Source: Calditrichota bacterium (GTDB lineage Bacteria; Electryoneota; AABM5-125-24; Hatepunaeales; Hatepunaeaceae). From it: a stretch of 36,007 bases of DNA. This document shows, one piece after another, positions 16,701 through 22,546 of this stretch; the stretch's first letter is position 1, and each line of letters opens with the position of its first letter. The notes under the pieces are model-generated. The model had not been told where the DNA came from, did not search any database, and saw only the letters and a program-made list of their open reading frames with translations. The translations under genes were made by a program, and so were the position numbers. The stretch is taken from assembly GCA_016867835.1 (NCBI GenBank), contig VGIQ01000013.1, forward strand, positions 1 to 36,007, given 5' to 3'.

Positions 16701-17346
16701 AGGCGGGAATCAGGCGCAAGCCGGAGGGTTGGAAATCGTCCGCATCGAGGCGGCACCCTGCCTCTTTGAGCGTCCTTCTGCCACCGGCCATGACATGAGC
16801 CTGTTACTCCTGACCGATCCAGCCATAGTTGGCGAGGCGGCAGTTCAGACTCGTGACGGCCGTCTCGTAGGTGCGGCAGTAATGCGTAACGGCAGATGCG
16901 GCATCGCTGTCCGGGGCGACGACCCGGCTACGGCGGAAGTCGATGGAGCGCGGGAGGGGGAGCCTCTGGAGGTCGTGATAATGACCGCATCCGGGAACAA
17001 TCACCGCATCGAGACGGATGTCGTCTATGTTTCAGATGGCTTTACGGTAATCGAGGCAGCCAGTTCTGAAGCAAATCTTCCCGAGACGTTGGAATTGCTG
17101 AGGATCCACCCCAATCCCTTCAATGCTGCACTAACAATCGAATTTGGACACCCGTTGGAGGGGAGGTATTCCCTTGCGGTCTATGACCTAAGTGGACGCA
17201 GGATAAAGGTATTGGAGGAAGGCGCGGGCGGACCCGGGTTGGGGCGGGCGATGTGGAAGGCTGGGGATGCACCGGCAGGGCTTTATCTGGTGCAACTGGT
17301 GACCCCCTCCCGACGCCTCGTCCGTAAGGCGACACTGCTGAAGTAG
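13789..17346 (+). CDS. Large secreted beta-helix protein with FCB-type C-terminal sorting/FlgD-like domain
   Basis: ATG 13789 follows a CAGGAG site and gives a signal peptide ending near NIHARII; the product is 1185 residues. Visible parts, in order: a right-handed parallel beta-helix (about 25-330), with repeated G-A-A/F...C-x-F-x-x-N turns (DCIFTRNQ, CLFQGNSA, DCIFQGNSA); a carboxypeptidase-regulatory-like domain (about 384-460, GRVTDLLTGDPVAGV...TDDDGRFVI); a propeller-like region (about 520-740) with repeated WDGERLWGG-type blades; two copies of a GWNLVS/GWQLVS module (about 816-970) sharing KDGxGxFYxP; and a C-terminal domain (about 1106-1185) with HPNPFN, YDLSGRRI and GLYLVQL. This C-terminus is the kind used for type IX-like secretion in the FCB group or a FlgD-type Ig fold. 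It is probably an extracellular or surface protein; the ligand is unknown. Confidence 0.82.
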   Translation: MFRLSPTLVALSLLAAASNIHARIINLPDDAGTLRAAVEAADAGDTILVAPGEYRGDGNVNVGIAEALTLLSTDGPLETIFDGEGADALRGLTVQDVPIHIVGLTFTRFTDGAVQLSGSEGFSISDCIFTRNQRSAGGTQGAALLLLATSRGTVGSSLFEENVAAGSGAAIYATVNSAVGAADCQFLGNRAVRFGGAVITNSDAAGRFQRCLFQGNSAGIDGGAVTSSVRGISTFDFCTFVENRATGLGGAIYAGSNANPQISDCIFQGNSAEQGGNHVFGQEDRSGLITIAFSNVEGGLDDAGNVEAGEGIIDVEPQFVEGRPPLWGSGDYYLDPESGCIDAGSGGADGLGVANFTTRTDLAGDDGTADLGFHYDPAAIPIYGHLVGRVTDLLTGDPVAGVRIISTLRQSAVTDDDGRFVIAPARIGRFRLTATKEWFAEAVIEGLELAEDETLAVDVELRRSIFTAPDRMLSAAANSGDTTFVAFSISNPGNHPVEWRGETRLREEFNVAPWERRETLPAGELTRDSRLQGVAFDGEFYYVSGSADANTNIIYVFNRQRELVRQFNQPGLTATGMRDLEWDGERLWGGDERVVFGMTPDGEIEVRFNTPINPISAVAWDEERGLIWVAGLTQDMIGYDREGNRRADLRRNGLRLYGISYWRGDPDGFPLYVMNTPDGNHPAVLFKMNPANAETLRVVDIAERAVGSAGGIQFSLDYDAYSVVLLHLANDGANDRIDVWQVDARRDWAWIEPGGGVIEGGEEAEVILTFDARNLSNGVYEGEIFITHNAFPGETTVPYELEVTEGPVRAERRVDLRFGWNLVSVNLTPDEDDIRAIFAPLVEAGTLALVKDGAGRFYSPGRDFNNIPGWNGSEGYRVRMLRPGRVSLTGVTIPSGEPIPLAQGWQLVSYYPRRALDPMRALGGLGEALIIAKDGDGNFYAPAWNFSSMGNLREGQGYALKVSEDAELVWGGGNQAQAGGLEIVRIEAAPCLFERPSATGHDMSLLLLTDPAIVGEAAVQTRDGRLVGAAVMRNGRCGIAVRGDDPATAEVDGAREGEPLEVVIMTASGNNHRIETDVVYVSDGFTVIEAASSEANLPETLELLRIHPNPFNAALTIEFGHPLEGRYSLAVYDLSGRRIKVLEEGAGGPGLGRAMWKAGDAPAGLYLVQLVTPSRRLVRKATLLK

Positions 17347-17363
17347 CAAAACAGGTTAGACCC

Positions 17364-17404
17364 AAACGAAACGCGACGCCTTCACGAGGCGTCGCGTTTC
17401 GTTT
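17364..17404 (+). terminator. Strong hairpin after the beta-helix gene
   Basis: A perfect 18-base inverted repeat (17364-17381 with 17387-17404) with a 5-base loop lies 17 bases after the stop. The stem carries AAACGAAACG on one side and CGTTTCGTTT on the other, so it can stop transcription in either direction between the convergent gene sets. Confidence 0.85.
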
Positions 17405-17691
17405 AGACCAGTCTTTCCGGCTCGCTTCGCGGCGGTGCGACCAGATGCGCGCCTGCCGAGCGTTCTATCAAACGCAGCCGGATCAAGACCTGCAGCACAG
17501 CAATGCGCACTCGCATCAGACCGATCCGGGTTCTCCACCCCCATAGCCAGATCATTTCTATCCCCATTTCAATGTTTCAATCGTTCGATGAGCCCCGCCG
17601 CTGGAGGCCGGTTCAATCCGCCTTCAGGAAACGACTATTTCAAAAATCAATATAGTCCACACTGTTAAAGTCAAGTGTGACGGCGGGCAAT
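17405..17691. other. Intergenic region between convergent genes
   Basis: About 290 bases between the hairpin and the end of the flagellar run. Short open frames here have no ribosome-binding site or coding character. On the minus strand a CACACT/AGTGTG stem (17658-17663 with 17674-17679), followed about a dozen bases later by a T5 run (17642-17646), may be a weak terminator for the leftward transcript. I see nothing else. Confidence 0.4.
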
Positions 17692-18144
17692 TTAGGCCTC
17701 GCGCTCAAATTTTCCCGCATTCTCGATCAGACCTTTGGCGATCTGCTCGCGGACTTCAGGTTGGTCATAGTAACCGGAAGCCAAGCGCTGGCGCAGTCCG
17801 GCAACTTCTTCCGTGGTGAGCGGCGGTATTGGATGACTCTCGGGATCCTGCGCCAGACGTCGCGCGGTTTCGGCTCGGACCTCAGATTGGTCGTAAAATC
17901 CACTCTTAAGTCGTGCTCGAGCGGCGTCAACTTTGTCCCGGCGAACATCGGGCAGGGCTTCATAGATCAGTTTGGTGCCGTTAAGGGCGCGGGCATCGGC
18001 TTCTGCCTGACGATTGATCTCAGCGCGATCGAAGGCTTCCTGAGAGGCAAGCGGAAAGCGCTCTTTGGGTGCTGCTTTCTCAACCGGGCGTGCCGGTGCA
18101 GCCGGTGCGACGCCGCGAAGGGGATGTTGGGGATCGATTTTCAT
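17692..18144 (-). CDS. Small protein with two FlgM-like repeats, candidate anti-sigma-28 factor
   Basis: The 150-residue protein has a disordered N-terminal half (Pro/Ala-rich, about 1-35) and two similar segments: RDKVDAARARLKSGFYDQ and following at about 69-97, and TEEVAGLRQRLASGYYDQ and following at about 111-140. Each matches the helix-G-Y-helix pattern of the FlgM C-terminal region (VxxLxxxIxxGxYxxxxxxIAxxLi). FlgM holds sigma-28 (FliA) inactive until the hook is finished and is then exported. The gene follows fliS by 9 bases with a good AGGAGA ribosome-binding site, and is the last gene of the flagellin transcript, which itself carries a sigma-28 type promoter. FlgM proteins usually have one such region, so the duplication is odd. 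The function is inferred from pattern and place. Confidence 0.6.
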   Translation of the reverse strand: MKIDPQHPLRGVAPAAPARPVEKAAPKERFPLASQEAFDRAEINRQAEADARALNGTKLIYEALPDVRRDKVDAARARLKSGFYDQSEVRAETARRLAQDPESHPIPPLTTEEVAGLRQRLASGYYDQPEVREQIAKGLIENAGKFEREA

Positions 18145-18153
18145 CAGCGTCTC

Positions 18154-18564
18154 CTATGAAACTAAGGCCGCTGCAGGAGTAGCCTGCTGGCGGTTCTGAC
18201 GGACCACCTCCCGCCAGGTCTCGCGCAAGTCTTCGAGCAGTTTGATTGCCATGTCGAGCGGCTCACTGGTGTTGCCGACATTTGCTAGCGTGATCTGACG
18301 TTCAATATAGGCATAGGCTTCACCCAGAGCCGCCGCCACTTCGCCACCGGCGTCGGGTCGCAGCGACGAGCGAAGCTCGCCGACGATGTCGAAGGCTCGT
18401 GCGAGCCATTTACCCCGCGCGACCTTGTCGCCTTTGGCTATGCACTCAGCAGCCGCCCGACAGAACCGGATCGCGGCGTCATACGAAGCCAGAATGAGAG
18501 CGCCCTGGTCGGCAGTGTCGTAGCGCACCTGATTGTAGCGCTGATAGGGATTGTAGGTAGTCAT
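18154..18564 (-). CDS. fliS: Flagellin export chaperone FliS
   Basis: FliS binds the C-terminus of newly made flagellin, prevents early polymerisation and guides it to export. The 136-residue protein begins MTTYNPYQRYNQVRYDTADQ, the typical N-terminus with the Y-x-x-Y and QG-type motif, followed by ALILASYDAAIRFCRAAAECI (the LI.mLYdgai.. helix) and the KLLEDLRETWREV C-terminal helix. ATG 18564 is preferred over the TTG one codon upstream. It lies 32 bases after fliD and is followed closely by the FlgM-like gene. Confidence 0.92.
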   Translation of the reverse strand: MTTYNPYQRYNQVRYDTADQGALILASYDAAIRFCRAAAECIAKGDKVARGKWLARAFDIVGELRSSLRPDAGGEVAAALGEAYAYIERQITLANVGNTSEPLDMAIKLLEDLRETWREVVRQNRQQATPAAALVS

Positions 18565-18596
18565 CAATATACGACAAATTAAGGCATTGAGCCGTT

Positions 18597-20276
18597 TTAG
18601 CCGCTCAGTGCGGCGTTAAGATAGTTACTTTGAGACCGCAACTGCCCCACCAACGACTCCATCACTTGAAACCGGCGGTTGTAGTTTTCTTCAATCCGTT
18701 TCAGGCGCGCCTCCCAACTTTCGATGCGGGAGTCGAGGCTCTTGATTGTGTCGTTGATTCGGTCGCGGTTATACTTAAGTCTTCCGTCGAGGTCGTCGGT
18801 AAGGCCTTCGATCTTCTCCGCAAGAAGCGATGACAGTCCCTTATAGACCCGCACCGTCCCGCTAATGCTGGAAGGTCCGTCTCCCGGATTGGTCAGAAGA
18901 AGGAGCAAGCCTTCGACGGCACTCCCAGTCTTACCCGCCAGGAGGCTGTTGCCGTGGATATTTCCATCCTCGCCGCCGATGGCGTTGGTCCCGCCGGAGT
19001 CGATCTTACCATCGGCGTCGTAAGAGATGGTAAAAGCATACTCTCCCCCTTGGGTCGCGTAATTGTTACCTGCGACACTGACGAAGCCGCTCGATGAGGT
19101 GGCGTCGAAAGCCAAAAGCCGGGCGACGGCGGTCGCATCAGCATCGAGGGCGGCTTCAAACTTCTTTGCATCAAGCGCTAACCTTCCGCCCGTTCCAATC
19201 GAAATCCCGATCTGTCCCAAACTCCGGTAGGTATCGTCTTCCGTCGTCCCGGGGATATTGGCCGCGACAAGCGCGGTTAGTTGCTGCTTTAGACTTCGAG
19301 CGAGCGAATCGCCGGCCAGCGGGCCGGCAACCTTGGTCTCGGCATTGTAAGCGGTCAGATTGGTGACCGTCGTGATCACATCGTTGAAGTCGCGGATCAG
19401 GTTGTTCACCTTATCCTTGACCGATGCCTTGTCGAGAGCGATCACAAGGGCGATGGCTTCTCCCGCCGAATCGCTCTTCAGATTCAAAGTTACACCCGGC
19501 AGGATGTTTTCAACCGTATTCGATGCCGATTCTATCCACGGGACCGGCCAGCCCCAGCCGGGATCGGGAAAGCCATCTACCCGAAGGCGGGCGTTTTGAG
19601 CGGTCTGGGTGGAATCCCATTCGGACGCATCGAAGTCGTCGCCGTCGCCGAGGTCGGTCGGATTGCCGCCGGTGTCAAGGATCGAAATGGTGTTATCTTC
19701 GCCGGTATCTTCACCGGTAAGAACCAGGTGATAGGCCGTCGCCCCACCGCTGCCGTCATTCAGTATCGAAGCGCGCACCCCGGGATTATCGGGGTCGTTG
19801 TTGATCAGGTTCACCAGTTGTGTCAGCGTCGTACCGTCGGGCACAGAAACCGACACCGCAGTGGCGCCAAATTGATAAGAAAAGGTCTGGTCGTCGCCGC
19901 TGTCGTTGACGGGGGTGCTATTGGCATCAGCCCAGCCGGTCGAGTGAACGAGGATATGACTGGTGGCGACCTGGTCGATCAGGACGGAATGGGTGCCGGC
20001 AATGGCTGAGGCTGAAGCGGTGGCGGTCAGTATGGTGTTGTCGGAACTCGAAGCCGACTTGATGAGCAGTTCGTTCGGGGTGTCGATGCCTTCCGCCGTC
20101 GCGCGCAGGGTCTTCAGTTTCGACTCGATGGAGTTCCAATTGGTTAACTGGTTGCTGTAAGTGGAGCGGCGTTCCTGGAGGGTTTCCAGGGGGCGTCGCT
20201 CGACCTGCATCAGCAGTTTGACCGTTTCAGCCCATTCGATACCGGACGAGAGTCCGGTGATATTGCCTACCGGCAT
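18597..20276 (-). CDS. fliD: Flagellar filament cap protein FliD
   Basis: FliD forms the cap at the filament tip and inserts flagellin monomers. The ATG at 20276 gives MPVGNITGLSSGIEWAETVKLLMQVERRPLETLQ, the classic FliD N-terminus. The frame is open further upstream, but those residues are low-complexity leader sequence. The 559-residue product has the N-terminal FliD domain (about 1-110), a middle D2/D3 region rich in Asp/Gly/Thr (about 110-300), the conserved SVKDKVNNLIRDFNDVITTV and LGQIGISIGTGGRLALDAKKFEAAL region (about 300-400), and a C-terminal coiled coil ending RRFQVMESLVGQLRSQSNYL. It is downstream of fliC across a structured 200-base spacer. Confidence 0.95.
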   Translation of the reverse strand: MPVGNITGLSSGIEWAETVKLLMQVERRPLETLQERRSTYSNQLTNWNSIESKLKTLRATAEGIDTPNELLIKSASSSDNTILTATASASAIAGTHSVLIDQVATSHILVHSTGWADANSTPVNDSGDDQTFSYQFGATAVSVSVPDGTTLTQLVNLINNDPDNPGVRASILNDGSGGATAYHLVLTGEDTGEDNTISILDTGGNPTDLGDGDDFDASEWDSTQTAQNARLRVDGFPDPGWGWPVPWIESASNTVENILPGVTLNLKSDSAGEAIALVIALDKASVKDKVNNLIRDFNDVITTVTNLTAYNAETKVAGPLAGDSLARSLKQQLTALVAANIPGTTEDDTYRSLGQIGISIGTGGRLALDAKKFEAALDADATAVARLLAFDATSSSGFVSVAGNNYATQGGEYAFTISYDADGKIDSGGTNAIGGEDGNIHGNSLLAGKTGSAVEGLLLLLTNPGDGPSSISGTVRVYKGLSSLLAEKIEGLTDDLDGRLKYNRDRINDTIKSLDSRIESWEARLKRIEENYNRRFQVMESLVGQLRSQSNYLNAALSG

Positions 20277-20357
20277 ACCGGGTCCCTGACTAACGTGCTT
20301 CCGCAGACCGGATACGGATGCTCTTGGCGGCACAGTGGGGCTTCCGGAATCCCCTTC

Positions 20358-20376
20358 AGGCTTGGCGTTCAAGCCT
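20358..20376 (-). other. Small hairpin in the fliC-fliD spacer
   Basis: AGGCTTG and CAAGCCT form a perfect 7-base stem with a 5-base loop in the transcribed spacer, next to the longer hairpin at 20390-20423. It may affect fliD mRNA stability or read-through. Confidence 0.4.
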
Positions 20377-20389
20377 TGTCGAGCGTTAA

Positions 20390-20423
20390 GGTGCGGGGGG
20401 AAGCGTAGCGTTCCCCCCGCACC
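20390..20423 (-). terminator. GC-rich hairpin downstream of fliC
   Basis: A perfect 13-base stem (GGTGCGGGGGGAA with its complement) and an 8-base loop lies 55 bases after the fliC stop on the transcribed strand. There is no T-tract, so it more likely weakens read-through or blocks 3' decay than acts as a full terminator. This fits high fliC and lower fliD expression. Confidence 0.5.
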
Positions 20424-20444
20424 GATCCTCATCCGCCGCCGTGA

Positions 20445-20462
20445 CCCCGGCTGCTACCGGGG
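20445..20462 (-). other. CCCCGG/CCGGGG hairpin just after fliC
   Basis: A 6-base perfect GC stem with a 6-base loop, 15 bases after the fliC stop. Likely part of the same 3' structure as the hairpin at 20390-20423. Confidence 0.4.
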
Positions 20463-20477
20463 TGAACTGACCGGTGG

Positions 20478-21311
20478 TTAGCCGATCAACTGGGCGACCG
20501 TCCGCGGGACCATATTGGCCTGCGACAGCATCGCCACGCCCGACTGCATCAGGATTTGCGCCCGGACGAAGTTGGACATTTCGGCAGCGACATCGGCATC
20601 CCGAATGGTCGATTCCGACTTGACGACGTTCTCGTTCGTCACTTGCAGATTCAGAATCGTATTCTGAAGCCGCTCGACGTAGGAACCGAGACGGGTCCGC
20701 TCGGTGTCCTTCGAGTTGATCGCCGTGTCGAGGGTATCGATGGCCGATTGGGCACTCGCGGTGTCGGTCAGAACCAGCGATCCGATGCCGAGGGACGAGG
20801 CGTCCATCGCATTCAGGTTGATCGTGTAGTAGTCCTGATTCGACACGTTGTTAGTGCCGATGTGGAACTTCAGATCTGCCGTCGCGTAGGTGCCGTCGAG
20901 CAGATTGAGTCCGTTGTAGTTCGTGACGTTCGCGATCCGGGTCACCTCGCTCTTCAGAGCCTGGAATTCCGTGTCGAGGATTTCCCGGTCTCCATCGAGG
21001 AGGGCTCCGTTCGACGCCTGCACCGCAAGCGCCCGCATCCGCACCAGTTTCTCGTCGATGACGCCCAGCGCCCCTTCGGCCGTCTCCAGCAGGTTGATGT
21101 TGTAGTTGGCATTACGCTCGGCTTCCTGCAGAGAAGCGATTTGGGCGCGGAAACGTTCCGATATCGCCAGACCGGCCGGGTCTTCCCAGGCATTGTTGAT
21201 ACGCAGACCCGACGAAAGGCGGTTGACCGCCTGGTCGAGTTGCGTCTGCGTAACCTGAAGATTCCGCTGCGCCGTAAGCGACAGAACGTTGTGATTGATC
21301 CGCGTGCTCAT
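20478..21311 (-). CDS. fliC: Flagellin
   Basis: This is the filament subunit, a short 277-residue flagellin. The N-terminal D0/D1 part is typical: MSTRINHNVLSLTAQRNL, then VNRLSSGLRINNAWEDPAGLAISERFRAQI, and INLLETAEGALGVIDEKLVRMRALAVQASNG. The C-terminal D1/D0 part is LGSYVERLQNTILNLQVTNENVVKSESTIRDADVAAEMSNFVRAQILMQSGVAMLSQANMVPRTVAQLIG. Only about 80 residues lie between, so the exposed D2/D3 domains are essentially missing. The last residues (QLIG) differ from the usual LLR/LLQ ending. A GGAGG ribosome-binding site lies 11 bases upstream and a near-perfect sigma-28 promoter about 45 bases upstream. Neighbouring glycosyltransferases suggest it is glycosylated. Confidence 0.97.
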   Translation of the reverse strand: MSTRINHNVLSLTAQRNLQVTQTQLDQAVNRLSSGLRINNAWEDPAGLAISERFRAQIASLQEAERNANYNINLLETAEGALGVIDEKLVRMRALAVQASNGALLDGDREILDTEFQALKSEVTRIANVTNYNGLNLLDGTYATADLKFHIGTNNVSNQDYYTINLNAMDASSLGIGSLVLTDTASAQSAIDTLDTAINSKDTERTRLGSYVERLQNTILNLQVTNENVVKSESTIRDADVAAEMSNFVRAQILMQSGVAMLSQANMVPRTVAQLIG

Positions 21312-21354
21312 TCTTCGGTTGCCTCCATTGTGTTCCGAACCCCTTGCACTCTAC

Positions 21355-21382
21355 TTATCGGCGAAAGGGGTCCAAAACTTTA
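21355..21382 (-). promoter_or_regulatory. Sigma-28 (FliA) promoter for fliC
   Basis: On the minus strand, TAAAGTTT (21382-21375) and GCCGATAA (21362-21355) match the enterobacterial FliA boxes at every base. The spacer is 12 bases, one more than the usual 11. The transcript would start near 21348, giving a short leader before the fliC ATG at 21311. Confidence 0.88.
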
Positions 21383-21424
21383 GAGGTCAGCCGGTCATCA
21401 GTCGTCAGTTGTCCGCCAACATCA

Positions 21425-21466
21425 GGGCTAAAGGCTCAAGGCTAAAGGCTCAAGGCTAAAGGCTCA
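21425..21466 (+). repeat. Heptamer array, alternating AGGCTAA and AGGCTCA (6 units)
   Basis: Six consecutive 7-base units, GGGCTAA then AGGCTCA/AGGCTAA alternating. It is a sister of the array at 12604-12637 and is followed after 18 bases by three inverted units. Confidence 0.85.
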
Positions 21467-21484
21467 GGGTATGATAGCGAATTC

Positions 21485-21505
21485 TTGAGCCCTGAGCCGT
21501 GAGCC
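21485..21505 (-). repeat. Three inverted heptamers TTGAGCC, CTGAGCC, GTGAGCC
   Basis: These units are the reverse complement of the GGCTCAA type. GGCTCAGGG (21461-21469) pairs perfectly with CCCTGAGCC (21490-21498), so the two arrays can form one stem just downstream of the stop at 21510. Confidence 0.8.
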
Positions 21506-21509
21506 ACTC

Positions 21510-21914
21510 TTACCCCACCATTTCAACGCGCCGCTCGCCGGCCTTTCCCGACTTGTAGCGGCCGAGGGCTTCACCGCTGCGCCGCAGTTCGGCCATCACT
21601 TCAAGTGCGCGGCTTCTCGACCGTATGAGGCAGGCTTCAGCCTCTCCGGTGAGGGCTCGCATTTCGTCGGCTAGAGACAGGATGTCCTGCGTTTCGGGCA
21701 GGCGGTCACCGTCACGACTGCGAGCCGACCGGATGATATGCCCGAGCGACGCGAGCCCGGCTTGAAACTGCCCCTGCAGAACCTGCGCCCGACCGAGGTC
21801 TTCGCGTTCCAGGGCTTCCATCTGAAGTCCGAGAATGTCTCGTTGACGCCGGACAAATGCGAGTGCGCCGGACTCAGTTGAGGGCGCCACCAGCCGCTCC
21901 CGACTGCCATTCAT
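21510..21914 (-). CDS. Hypothetical helical protein upstream of fliC
   Basis: I do not recognise this 134-residue protein. It looks fully helical, with long heptad-like stretches (RRQRDILGLQMEALEREDLGRAQVLQGQFQAGLASLGHII; SLADEMRALTGEAEACLIRSRSRALEVMAELRRSGEALGRYKSG), the size and style of small flagellar export chaperones such as FliT or FlgN. No specific signature was found. The ATG at 21914 is used; an upstream TTG (21938) is possible. It overlaps the previous gene by about 41 bases, so the two are probably co-translated. It is the last gene before the fliC promoter region. A chaperone role is inference only. Confidence 0.6.
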   Translation of the reverse strand: MNGSRERLVAPSTESGALAFVRRQRDILGLQMEALEREDLGRAQVLQGQFQAGLASLGHIIRSARSRDGDRLPETQDILSLADEMRALTGEAEACLIRSRSRALEVMAELRRSGEALGRYKSGKAGERRVEMVG

Positions 21915-22494
21915 GGAACAGCCGTTGATGATCCTCAAAGAGCGGTATCAGTTCATATTCAATAAGGTCAGCAAGCAGCACCCAGTCGGCTCCCTCCTGA
22001 ACGGCGATCAATTCGTCGAGCAGACCCGGAAGGCGGTCGAACAAGTGGTGATGACTGCCATTGCCATTCACCGGGCCAACCGGCTTCAGATGGCGAAAGG
22101 TCATCTCGGCAGTATGGCGCAGCAGCGTCATTCCGTCTATGGCGCGGGCATAGAGCGTCGCGGCGCGCTCTTCATTGCCGCTGCGCAGCAGTTCCGCGGT
22201 CTGCCCCAACTCGGTGATCAGCCGGCCGGAAAAATCTTCCAGTGAGGTGAGCATGTCGCGGGCGATATTGGCGACGTCGCCGGTGCCGATCTCGAGCGAT
22301 TCGATGCGGTCGGCGGGAAGCCCTACGAAATCGCGCCAGTCGCGCCCGGTGATGTCGGTGCCATTCAGTCTGACCCGGGTGATACCGATCCCGGGATCGC
22401 GCCGGACGTCGGCCAGCGCTTTCATGATGTCCCCAAAGGTAGCCGCAGATGCTTCTAACGTCCCGGTCGGCTGCCCGTCGATAATAATGTTCAT
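21874..22494 (-). CDS. Hypothetical protein of the flagellar/glycosylation region
   Basis: A 206-residue protein of unknown function. The ATG at 22494 starts MNIIIDGQPTGTLEASAATFGDIMKALADV; the frame is open upstream but those residues look non-coding. The first ~75 residues seem to form a small beta/alpha domain (TRVRLNGTDITGRDWRDFVGLPADRIESLEIGTGD). The rest is helical and ends GADWVLLADLIEYELIPLFEDHQRLFHEWQ, with a His cluster (NGNGSHHHLFDRLPGL) between. It lies between the GT9 gene and the helical protein before fliC, so a part in flagellin handling or modification is plausible but unproven. Confidence 0.65.
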   Translation of the reverse strand: MNIIIDGQPTGTLEASAATFGDIMKALADVRRDPGIGITRVRLNGTDITGRDWRDFVGLPADRIESLEIGTGDVANIARDMLTSLEDFSGRLITELGQTAELLRSGNEERAATLYARAIDGMTLLRHTAEMTFRHLKPVGPVNGNGSHHHLFDRLPGLLDELIAVQEGADWVLLADLIEYELIPLFEDHQRLFHEWQSGAAGGALN

Positions 22495-22546
22495 CCGCCC
22501 TTCACTCTCCAGGAATTGTCCAGGCCGGCAATAACTTCCGCCCGCA

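Noticed and set aside
17435-17668. 77-residue open frame in the convergent spacer
   Set aside because: No ribosome-binding site, no coding character, and it sits directly behind a strong terminator.
20277-20432. Longer fliD beginning at 20432
   Set aside because: The added 52 residues run through the hairpins after fliC. MPVGNITGLSSGIEW at 20276 is the normal FliD N-terminus.
20556-21383. 275-residue open frame antisense to fliC
   Set aside because: It lies entirely opposite a certain flagellin gene and its sigma-28 promoter, and shows only mirror-image composition.
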